Source of the DNA: Sulfurospirillum sp.
GTDB lineage: Bacteria; Campylobacterota; Campylobacteria; Campylobacterales; QNZT01
Reading direction: 5' to 3'
Assembly: GCA_024762875.1 (NCBI GenBank)
Contig: JANTGR010000004.1
Span: 1 to 40,728 of the forward strand
Length of the DNA: 40,728 bases
The translations under genes and the position numbers were made by a program. The notes below the pieces were generated by a model that saw nothing but the letters and a program-made list of their open reading frames with translations, did no database searches and was not told the DNA's origin. Positions 25,243 to 32,478 of the stretch are shown piece by piece. The first letter of the stretch is position 1. Every line of letters begins with the position of its first letter.

Positions 25243-27411
25243 ATGAAAAGAACAGTACTGAGTTTAATACTGCTAAGTGCTTTAGCAACTTCGTCGATGA
25301 TGGCAAAAGAGGATACCTACAGACAGACGAATAGAGATGAAGTCAATATCAATTTTAAAGACCTCAAAATTGTTGATTTTATCAAAATGGTAGCTAAAAT
25401 AACCGGGAAAAATATCCTGATTTCACAAAATATTACAGGAACTGTGGATTATGTCTCTGTCAAACCAATCAAGAAGAGTCAGATTTTTACACTGCTTTCA
25501 GATATCCTCTCAACCAAAGGTTATACGATGCGGGATACCCAAAACGGTTTTTTAAAAGTGATTAAAAGTGCAGATGCTTCCAAATCATCACCGCCGATGT
25601 ATGGGCAAAGTGATATTGGTGAAGTACAGACAAGAATCATTCCGATATATAATTTAAATGTGAGAACTATTTTGCGTCAGGTTAACTTTTTGCTGAGCCG
25701 TTATGGCAAGATCTCACTTTCCAATGAAAACAATTCTATTGTGGTCACAGACTATCCCGGCAATATCCGCTCTATTGAAAATGTTATCCAGCAGCTGGAT
25801 CAGGACAGTGATACCAAAGTCAGGTTTGTGACACTGAACAATGCGCAGGCAAAAGGTGTTTACAACAAGGTAAAACAAATTGCCAATGCGATGTTTGATA
25901 ACAAAATAGCAACACAAAAAGTATCTGTCTTTTCTGATGATGCCAGCAATGCTATCATCCTTGTTGGCAAAAAGGAAAATATACGTACACTGATCCCGCA
26001 GATCCAGAAGATGGACAAATCTGACAATACAGTTGACAAACGTATGGAAATTTTATATGTGAAAAATGCTGATGCCTCTGAAATTGTGAAGACACTGGAA
26101 AAACTACTCTCAGACAAAAGCTTTGCCCAAGCCAAGGCACAAAAGGGTGAACCAAAAACGGTAACGACAAAGATACCGCAGAAATCAAAAAATGGCAAAG
26201 TCCTGCCTCCTATCGTCAAAACGGAGACAATTGCACCTTCTATCGTAGGAGACAAAGACAAGCCGACAGTCACTGTGGATACAGAACTGAATGCTATTAT
26301 CGTCTATGCGACAGAAAATGAGCTCAAAGAGATCCGTGCGGTCGTCAATAGTTTGGATACAGAAAGACAGCAGGTCTATGTTGTGGCCAAGATCGTTGAA
26401 GTCAGTGACAACAAAGCAAGACAACTGGGTGCCAAATATGAACTCTTTTCAGGAATCGCAGGCGGTGCAGGGCTTTATGGTATCTCTGGCAAATTAGGTG
26501 GTGTCCTGGATCCTGCCACTGCCCTGCTGGGTGGTACATTTGGAAGCGATAATTTTCAGATTCCAAATGTACAAAAAGCATTGGCAATGGGTGTCACAAT
26601 CTCACTTTTTGATAACAATGATGCGGCCAAGATTTTGTCAGAACCTTCCATCCTCTGTATAAACAACAAAGAGTCTTCTATCTATGTAGGACAAACAGAG
26701 TCCATTTTGACGCAAACCTCTATCGCAGCAACAACAACTGCCTTACCAACGCAAAATTTTTCACGTGAAGATATAGGATTGACACTCAAAGTAAAACCAC
26801 GTATCTCTTCAGATAATAAAGTCTCTTTGGAAGTGAGTGTCATTTCAGAAGATATCGTACCCAATGCCGGTGCTTCAACAGGGCAGCCGACAACAACAAA
26901 AAGAGAAGTGACAACTTCTTCTATCGTCATGAATGGTGAAACAGTGATTATAGGAGGACTTTCCAAAGATAAAGTCAGTGATACGGTGGTAAAGATTCCG
27001 TTGCTGGGTGATATCCCTATCCTGGGTATTCCATTTCGGCATACGGCTACCAATCATGATAAGACAAGTTTAATCATTATGCTGACCCCTTATATAGTTA
27101 AACGCAGTGAAGATTTAGCTGCTTTACGTGATGCGCTGGGTAAACTGGGTGTTTTGGAAAAAGAGATTGCATCTAACTTTGATGAAGATTATCATGATGG
27201 AAAATATACACCTACCATAGAGCCGCCAGTCGCAGCAAAACCACGGATTATCACGCATCAGGAAAATGCTGTGATTGCTGATGTTCAAACATCAAAACCT
27301 GTGAGTGAGATACAGATTGATGAACATAATCACTATTATAAAGTTTTTCTAGATGAAAATGGTCATGAAATCAGTAGAAAACGTATCAGCGCACATTCTG
27401 TTGGAGAGTAA
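25243..27411 (+). CDS. gspD: Type II secretion outer membrane secretin
   Basis: The 722-residue protein has a signal peptide (about 1-21). The N0 domain (about 29-105, VNINFKDLKIVDFIKMVAKITGK) and three N1-N3 ring domains follow (to about 370, with the repeated form NAIIVYATENELKEIRAVVNSL). The secretin core (about 440-630) includes EPSILCINNKESSIYVGQ, DIGLTLKVKPRISSD and VIIGGLSKDKVSDTV...PLLGDIPILG. A ~90-residue tail follows the core. It forms the multimeric outer membrane gate. N3 holds a long Lys/Pro-rich insert (about 300-345, KGEPKTVTTKIPQKSKNGK). AAGGG precedes the ATG; gspE follows after one base. Confidence 0.96.
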   Translation: MKRTVLSLILLSALATSSMMAKEDTYRQTNRDEVNINFKDLKIVDFIKMVAKITGKNILISQNITGTVDYVSVKPIKKSQIFTLLSDILSTKGYTMRDTQNGFLKVIKSADASKSSPPMYGQSDIGEVQTRIIPIYNLNVRTILRQVNFLLSRYGKISLSNENNSIVVTDYPGNIRSIENVIQQLDQDSDTKVRFVTLNNAQAKGVYNKVKQIANAMFDNKIATQKVSVFSDDASNAIILVGKKENIRTLIPQIQKMDKSDNTVDKRMEILYVKNADASEIVKTLEKLLSDKSFAQAKAQKGEPKTVTTKIPQKSKNGKVLPPIVKTETIAPSIVGDKDKPTVTVDTELNAIIVYATENELKEIRAVVNSLDTERQQVYVVAKIVEVSDNKARQLGAKYELFSGIAGGAGLYGISGKLGGVLDPATALLGGTFGSDNFQIPNVQKALAMGVTISLFDNNDAAKILSEPSILCINNKESSIYVGQTESILTQTSIAATTTALPTQNFSREDIGLTLKVKPRISSDNKVSLEVSVISEDIVPNAGASTGQPTTTKREVTTSSIVMNGETVIIGGLSKDKVSDTVVKIPLLGDIPILGIPFRHTATNHDKTSLIIMLTPYIVKRSEDLAALRDALGKLGVLEKEIASNFDEDYHDGKYTPTIEPPVAAKPRIITHQENAVIADVQTSKPVSEIQIDEHNHYYKVFLDENGHEISRKRISAHSVGE

Positions 27412-27412
27412 A

Positions 27413-28936
27413 ATGCAGCTAGGCAATATCCCTGAATTTTCTGATCTGGATCTGTACCCTGAATATGTCGAGGGCATTGATATGGACTTGGCGGTGAAAA
27501 ATGCGCTGCTCTTTACCAAGATAGAAGAGCAGGTATATATCGTTTTAGATAAAGAAAAGATGGCGGAAGGATTTAATTTTCTCTCTAAAATTGAGACAGA
27601 TTTACCAATCGCATTTGTCGATAGAGATTCCTATCAGCGGCTTTATCATCGTTTTTTAGAGATTAAAACCGATCAGGAACTCTCTTCTACGATCAATGAA
27701 GAGTCTGAGAGTGAGTTATTGGAAGATGAGATTTCACTCTCTGAGTTTTTGCAGACAAGTTCGGATATTCTGACCAGTGAAGAGTCAGCTCCGATTATTA
27801 AATTTGTCAACTCTCTATTTTATCAGGCTGTTAAAAAAGGGGCTTCGGATATCCATATAGAAATGCATGAATTTAGAGGTGCTGTACGTTTTAGAATAGA
27901 TGGCGTACTGGTGAAACATGTTGATTTGGATAAAAATATCGTTGCGTTGGTTATCTCGAGAATCAAAGTCATCTCCAATCTGGATATCTCCGAAAAACGT
28001 ATTCCCCAGGATGGCCGTACACAGGTGAAAATCGCAGGCAAAGGGCTGGATATCCGTGTCTCGGTACTGCCGACATATTATGGTGAACGGATTGTTATGC
28101 GGATTTTGATGGAGTCATCAGATATACCAACACTCGAAAAACTGGGCTTCAAGGCAGATTTGACACAGCATTTTGAAAAACTGTTGGAACATGCTCATGG
28201 CATGATCCTTGTCACCGGTCCAACTGGTAGTGGTAAATCAACCACCCTGCATACTTTTTTGCAACTGGTTGCCACACCTGATAAAAATATCATTACGGTG
28301 GAAGACCCCGTTGAATATAAAGCAGACAATATCAATCAAATTCAGGTAAATACCAAAACAGGGTTGACCTTTTCTTCCGGTTTACGCTCAATTTTAAGAC
28401 AGGACCCAGATATCGTGATGGTGGGTGAAATACGGGATAAAGAAACAGCCGAGATTGCTATTCAGGCAGCACTGACAGGGCACTTGATGCTTTCAACCCT
28501 GCACACCAACAATGCAGCTGCAGCCATTACAAGACTCGTAGAGATGGGGATTGATGACTTTTTGATTTCATCTTCTTTGCTGGGGGTTTTGGCACAGCGG
28601 CTTGTCAGAAGATTGTGTGATGAATGTAAAGAAAAAGATAGCCTGCCGCCAGAGATTGCAGCAGAGTTCAACATAGACTCCAAGACAACCGTGTACAAAG
28701 AAAAAGGGTGTAAACACTGTAATTTTACGGGATATAACGGGCGTCATGCTGTTGGAGAGCTATTGTTGATGGATGATGAAGTCAAAGTGATGCTCAAAAA
28801 CAAAATGACTGATTTTGAGATCCGTGAAAACATGCGGAAAAAAGGTATGCGCACAATCTCTGAAAAACTCCTGGATTTACTCACTGAAGGTGAGACTTCT
28901 TTAAAAGAAGTTATCAGAGTAGGGCTTAAAGATTGA
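27413..28936 (+). CDS. gspE: Type II secretion ATPase
   Basis: The 507-residue cytoplasmic ATPase powers pseudopilus assembly. It has an N-terminal domain (about 1-110), N2 domain (about 120-240), Walker A GPTGSGKST (about 269-277), Asp box DPVEYKADNINQIQV, Walker B DIVMVGEIRDKETAEIA (about 333-349), His box LTGHLMLSTLHTN and a GspE-type zinc module with two C-x2-C pairs (CDECK and CKHCNFTGYNGR). ATG 27413 was chosen because GGAGAG lies 5 bases upstream and the reading follows the gspD stop by one base. A 20-residue longer reading from 27353 would overlap gspD and lacks a ribosome site. Confidence 0.96.
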   Translation: MQLGNIPEFSDLDLYPEYVEGIDMDLAVKNALLFTKIEEQVYIVLDKEKMAEGFNFLSKIETDLPIAFVDRDSYQRLYHRFLEIKTDQELSSTINEESESELLEDEISLSEFLQTSSDILTSEESAPIIKFVNSLFYQAVKKGASDIHIEMHEFRGAVRFRIDGVLVKHVDLDKNIVALVISRIKVISNLDISEKRIPQDGRTQVKIAGKGLDIRVSVLPTYYGERIVMRILMESSDIPTLEKLGFKADLTQHFEKLLEHAHGMILVTGPTGSGKSTTLHTFLQLVATPDKNIITVEDPVEYKADNINQIQVNTKTGLTFSSGLRSILRQDPDIVMVGEIRDKETAEIAIQAALTGHLMLSTLHTNNAAAAITRLVEMGIDDFLISSSLLGVLAQRLVRRLCDECKEKDSLPPEIAAEFNIDSKTTVYKEKGCKHCNFTGYNGRHAVGELLLMDDEVKVMLKNKMTDFEIRENMRKKGMRTISEKLLDLLTEGETSLKEVIRVGLKD

Positions 28937-28946
28937 TATCATGATA
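28937..28946. repeat. TATCATGATA palindrome at the gspF start codon
   Basis: Exact copy flanked ATATCATGATAT. The central ATG (28941) is the gspF start, 4 bases after the gspE stop. Confidence 0.9.
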
Positions 28947-30161
28947 TATAAATATGCTGGATATGATACGCATGGAAAGCGTGTAAAAGCACGTATTGAG
29001 GCAGATAGCCTTGATGAAGCCAAAAAGAAACTCAAAGCACGCGGTATTATTTATGAAAGTATTAGCGAGAGTAGTGAAGGTTTTTTAAAAAAGTTCAAAT
29101 TCCAGCGTGCCCAGACTCTGCCGGCAAAAAGATTGGCTCAATTTTCTAAAAATATAGCGATTTATCTTCGCTCTGGTATTCCTATCGTGAATGTTGTCAA
29201 ACTTGCAAAATCCCAATACGAAAATGATGGTGCAATGGTTGATTTTCTTTCTGCCCTGGAAAACAGTATGAATGAAGGTAACAGCTTTTATACAGCGCTG
29301 GATACGCAGCATATTATAGCATTGCCCTCTTTTTACAAGCAATCTATCAAAGTAGCTGAAGAGAGTGGCAGTATGGCTGAAGTACTTTTTGAGATGGCGC
29401 GTTTTGTAGAAGAACAGGATAAGGTAGCCGGTAGAGTAAAGCAGGCTCTGGTTTATCCTCTTTTTATCGTTGTTATATCGATCTTTATGGTTGCTTTTAT
29501 GCTCACAACCGTGGTGCCAAAAATCACACAGATGTTTGATCAGCTGAAGCAGGAATTACCGGGAGTTACCAAGTTTGTTATCGCGATGGGAGATTTTTTA
29601 TCTGCTTATTGGCTCTTGATTGCTGTTGGCATTATCATGATAAGTGCATTATTTGGTTATCTGGTTAAATCAAGCCCCTCTTTTAAGTATAAATATCACA
29701 GTTTTTTGTTAAAATTACCCTTGTTTGGTAAAATAATTCAGACTTTTGAATTGGCTAGATTTTCTTATATCACTTCTGTTCTGGTACGTTCGGGTGTCAC
29801 TTTTGTGCATGCGGTGAAACTATCAAGCGGGATATTGGACAATGTAGCGTTAAGAGAACAGTTTGAATCAGCCTCAAAAGAAGTAGTAGAAGGGAAAAAG
29901 TTTTCTTCTGCACTGGCGAAGTATGGCAAGAATGTGGATAACTCTTTTATTCAGGCTGTTGCATTGGGTGAAGAGACTAGTGAAGTAGCATTGGTGATGG
30001 AAAACCTGGCTGATTTGTATTTTAATGAAAATAAGGGAAAAATAGATCTCTTTTTATCATTAATGGAACCCATGTTGATACTCTTTGTCGGTGCGACGAT
30101 TGGATTTATCGTGATTGCCATGTTATTACCAATTTTCTCTATGAATATGGGGAACTTATAA
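28941..30161 (+). CDS. gspF: Type II secretion inner membrane platform protein
   Basis: The 406-residue polytopic protein begins MIYKYAGYDTHGKRVKARIEAD, matching the GspF/PilC N-terminus. It contains two homologous T2SSF domains (about 70-190 and 270-395), each with QFSKNIAIYLRSGIP / RFSYITSVLVRSGVT motifs, and three TM helices (about 172-195, 222-245, 373-397). It lies at the centre of the inner membrane platform and couples GspE to pseudopilus growth. The start codon lies in a palindrome. No good ribosome site is seen within 12 bases, so translation is probably coupled to gspE. Confidence 0.95.
   Translation: MIYKYAGYDTHGKRVKARIEADSLDEAKKKLKARGIIYESISESSEGFLKKFKFQRAQTLPAKRLAQFSKNIAIYLRSGIPIVNVVKLAKSQYENDGAMVDFLSALENSMNEGNSFYTALDTQHIIALPSFYKQSIKVAEESGSMAEVLFEMARFVEEQDKVAGRVKQALVYPLFIVVISIFMVAFMLTTVVPKITQMFDQLKQELPGVTKFVIAMGDFLSAYWLLIAVGIIMISALFGYLVKSSPSFKYKYHSFLLKLPLFGKIIQTFELARFSYITSVLVRSGVTFVHAVKLSSGILDNVALREQFESASKEVVEGKKFSSALAKYGKNVDNSFIQAVALGEETSEVALVMENLADLYFNENKGKIDLFLSLMEPMLILFVGATIGFIVIAMLLPIFSMNMGNL
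29633..29642. repeat. TATCATGATA palindrome within gspF
   Basis: Exact copy flanked TTATCATGATAA. It encodes Ile-Met-Ile in the second TM helix. Confidence 0.9.
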
Positions 30162-30174
30162 AAAGGAAGTGCAT

Positions 30175-30819
30175 ATGATGCAAGTTGCGCCGAGTATATT
30201 ATCGGCAGATTTTGGGATTTTGGGTGATGAGGTAAAAGCCATTTGTGATGGTGGATGTGACTTGGTACATGTGGATGTGATGGATGGGCATTTTGTGCCA
30301 AATCTCACGATCGGGCCTGTTGTAGTTGAAGCAGTGGCAAAAGCATCGACAAAGCCTCTGGATGTACATTTGATGGTTGAGAATAATACTTTTTTTGTGA
30401 ATCTTTTTGCGCCCTTAAAACCAAAATATATCTCCTTCCACCTGGAGGAAGAGAAACATCCGCACCGTTTGATTCAGCATATTCGTTCATTGGGTATTTC
30501 CCCTGCTATTGTACTCAATCCCCACTCTCGTGTAGAAGATTTGGAGTATATCATCAATGATCTGGACATGGTGCTGTTGATGAGTGTCAATCCTGGGTTT
30601 GGCGGACAAAAATTTATCCCTTCAGTGATAGAAAAAGCAGCCCGTCTAAAAGAGTTGATTATCCAAAAAAATGCATCTGCACTGATAGAAGTGGATGGTG
30701 GTGTCAATGATAAAAATATTCATGCACTGAAAAATGCAGGTGTTGATGTCGTTGTTGCGGGTTCCTATGTCTATAACAGTGAGGACTATGCGGGCAAGAT
30801 CAGGAGTTTGCAGATTTGA
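30175..30819 (+). CDS. rpe: Ribulose-phosphate 3-epimerase
   Basis: The 214-residue TIM-barrel enzyme interconverts ribulose-5-phosphate and xylulose-5-phosphate. The family motifs are all present: APSILSADFG, LVHVDVMDGHFVPN (metal His and Asp), PLDVHLMVEN, LMSVNPGFGGQKFIP and ALIEVDGGVN. Start choice is between adjacent ATGs 30175 and 30178; 30175 has AAGGAA at 6 bases, and a GTG at 30169 is too close to it. It follows gspF by 13 bases and overlaps trpF by one base, so it probably shares the gsp transcript. Confidence 0.96.
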   Translation: MMQVAPSILSADFGILGDEVKAICDGGCDLVHVDVMDGHFVPNLTIGPVVVEAVAKASTKPLDVHLMVENNTFFVNLFAPLKPKYISFHLEEEKHPHRLIQHIRSLGISPAIVLNPHSRVEDLEYIINDLDMVLLMSVNPGFGGQKFIPSVIEKAARLKELIIQKNASALIEVDGGVNDKNIHALKNAGVDVVVAGSYVYNSEDYAGKIRSLQI

Positions 30820-31412
30820 TGCGCGTTAAAATATGCGGTATCACCAATCTGGAAGATGCCATGTACGCGATTGAAGCGGGTGCCAGTGCATTGGGTTTTG
30901 TGTTTTATGAAAAGTCACCACGTTTCATCACGCCCCAGGCAGCAGGAGAGATCATCGCCAAGCTGCCTCCCTTTGTAGAAAAGGTAGGGCTTTTTGTAGA
31001 GTGTGATGCTGCTTATGTCAATCAGGTGTATCATGATATACATTTGAGTTTGGCGCAAATTCATTTTGAAGCTGATGATCTTTTTTTTCAAGCATTAAAA
31101 GTGCCTTTTATCAAAGTTGTTCGTGCCAAGAGTCGTGAAGAGATTATCATGATAGATACAAGTCATTATTGTCTGGTGGATGCATTTGTAGAATCATATG
31201 GTGGTGAAGGTAAACGTTTAAATCTTGAATGGTTTGCGGGACTTGATTGTTCAAAAATGATACTGGCAGGGGGATTAAACAGCCAAAATGTGCAAGAAAC
31301 GTGTCAATATGGCTTTTATGCTGTTGATGTAAGCAGTGGTGTAGAGAAAACTAAAGGCAAAAAAGATAGAATGAAGATAGAAAATTTTATGAAAGCGGTG
31401 CACTGTGATTAA
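30819..31412 (+). CDS. trpF: Phosphoribosylanthranilate isomerase
   Basis: The 197-residue TIM-barrel protein begins MRVKICGITNLEDAMYAIEAG and ends with the phosphate-binding LAGGLNSQNVQ and VDVSSGVEKTKGKKD, all diagnostic of TrpF, which performs an Amadori rearrangement in tryptophan synthesis. The catalytic Cys (C7 in KICGIT) is present. It is separated from other trp genes here. The ATG overlaps the rpe stop (TGATG), with AGGAG 12 bases upstream. Two palindromes lie within it. Confidence 0.95.
   Translation: MRVKICGITNLEDAMYAIEAGASALGFVFYEKSPRFITPQAAGEIIAKLPPFVEKVGLFVECDAAYVNQVYHDIHLSLAQIHFEADDLFFQALKVPFIKVVRAKSREEIIMIDTSHYCLVDAFVESYGGEGKRLNLEWFAGLDCSKMILAGGLNSQNVQETCQYGFYAVDVSSGVEKTKGKKDRMKIENFMKAVHCD
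31029..31038. repeat. TATCATGATA palindrome within trpF
   Basis: Exact copy, extended to the 14-bp palindrome GTATCATGATATAC-like arm (GTATCATGATAT). It encodes Tyr-His-Asp. Confidence 0.9.
31145..31154. repeat. TATCATGATA palindrome within trpF
   Basis: Exact copy flanked TTATCATGATAG, 106 bases after the previous one. It encodes Ile-Met-Ile. Confidence 0.9.
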
Positions 31413-32205
31413 ATTTGATTCACTTATCAGTAAGTTGGAGCGGGGAACTTTATCAAAAAATGAATTTGAGATCTGTCTGTATAGGATGAAAACACACTAT
31501 GATTGTGATGTCAATACAGAAGTATTAAAGCATTATGGTCTGCCATTGGTGGAAGAGGGTGATACTGTCTGTTTAAGTACAGCAAAAAATGACTATGAAG
31601 ATGAAGTCTATTGTGTTGTTGATATTGAGACCAATGGTAATTCACCCATCAAAAATCAAATTATAGAAATCGGGGCAATCAAATACTGCAATGGCGAGAT
31701 ACTGGAGAAGTTTGAATCTTATGTCTATGCTGACTATATTCCTGATTCTATTGCAAGGCTGACAAAAATTCAAGTGAGTGATTTAGTGGATGCTCCTTCA
31801 TTGAAAGATGTATTGACGAAGTTCAAACTATTTTTGGGTGATTGTGTTTTTGTGGCTCACAACGTAAACTTTGATTATGGCTTTATCTCAAAGTCATTTC
31901 AAACGATAGGAGATGATGAATTGCTGAACAGAAAACTCTGTACGGTGGATCTCTCTAGAAAAACGATAGAAGCACCAAAACATGGATTGGGTTTTTTAAA
32001 AGAGTTTTTAAATATTGATGCCGGTGAACATCATCGCGCATTTGCAGATGCTGTCAGTGCTGCCAAAGTCTTGGATGCCTGCATGAAAAATTTACCGCCT
32101 GAGGTAAAAACTACAGAGGATTTGATTAAATTTTCTAAAAAACCACTTCCTCGAAAGAAAAAGCCAAAAGAGACAGAACCCTCAAAAAAAGAAGCGTCAG
32201 AATAA
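31405..32205 (+). CDS. DEDDh 3'-5' exonuclease (DnaQ / Pol III epsilon family)
   Basis: The 266-residue protein has a ~65-residue N-terminal extension and a DnaQ-type exonuclease domain (about 68-235): Exo I VVDIETNG (D73, E75), Exo II AHNVNFDYGFI and Exo III with the catalytic His-Asp pair HHRAFADAVSA. The C-terminal tail is Lys/Pro-rich (KKPLPRKKKPKE). It may be the proofreading epsilon subunit of this lineage or a stand-alone exonuclease; no beta-clamp motif was identified with confidence. The start is GTG overlapping trpF by 8 bases. The stop codon lies in the loop of the following terminator. Confidence 0.9.
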   Translation: MIKFDSLISKLERGTLSKNEFEICLYRMKTHYDCDVNTEVLKHYGLPLVEEGDTVCLSTAKNDYEDEVYCVVDIETNGNSPIKNQIIEIGAIKYCNGEILEKFESYVYADYIPDSIARLTKIQVSDLVDAPSLKDVLTKFKLFLGDCVFVAHNVNFDYGFISKSFQTIGDDELLNRKLCTVDLSRKTIEAPKHGLGFLKEFLNIDAGEHHRAFADAVSAAKVLDACMKNLPPEVKTTEDLIKFSKKPLPRKKKPKETEPSKKEASE

Positions 32206-32216
32206 GACGCTTCTTT
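32188..32216 (+). terminator. Terminator hairpin overlapping the exonuclease stop codon
   Basis: An 11-bp perfect stem (AAAGAAGCGTC with GACGCTTCTTT) with a 7-nt loop that contains the TAA stop. A T-rich stretch follows. It ends the long gsp-rpe-trpF-exonuclease transcript and may also serve the convergent small gene. Confidence 0.75.
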
Positions 32217-32223
32217 ATATTGT

Positions 32224-32409
32224 CTAGTGGTGGCTTTTACCAACAACAACCAACATTTTAATGTTAATTGCGATAAAACGGATAAATTGCCAAATCACAC
32301 ATGTTCTAAAGAATTTTACAAATCCGGTTGGTACCATTGTTGTAAATTCATTAGAGTAGGGTGCGATATGATCAACGTGTTCGGTGTGTTTGTTTTCTTC
32401 TGCTGCCAT
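32224..32409 (-). CDS. 61-residue basic membrane-associated protein downstream of sqr
   Basis: The protein starts MAAEENKHTEHVDHIAPYSN with a clear AGGAG 6 bases upstream on the - strand; upstream in-frame extension to 32460 has no ribosome site. Residues 28-56 (TGFVKFFRTCVIWQFIRFIA and the following INIKMLVVV) form an amphipathic or membrane-inserted helix rich in Phe/Ile/Arg, and the tail is GKSHH. No domain is recognised. It lies just after sqr in the same direction, beyond a palindrome-pair hairpin, so it may be expressed with sqr or independently. Confidence 0.7.
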   Translation of the reverse strand: MAAEENKHTEHVDHIAPYSNEFTTMVPTGFVKFFRTCVIWQFIRFIAINIKMLVVVGKSHH

Positions 32410-32441
32410 TTTTTCTCCTAAATTATTATTTTTATTGTGGT

Positions 32442-32472
32442 TTCTATCATGATAGAACATATCATGATAGAA
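32442..32472. terminator. Inverted pair of TATCATGATA palindromes after sqr
   Basis: Copies at 32445-32454 and 32460-32469 form TTCTATCATGATA / TATCATGATAGAA, a perfect 13-bp inverted repeat with a 5-nt loop. It lies 6 bases beyond the sqr stop (- strand) and before the small gene. It may terminate or attenuate read-through. There is no T-run on the - strand. Confidence 0.65.
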
Positions 32473-32478
32473 GATTTT

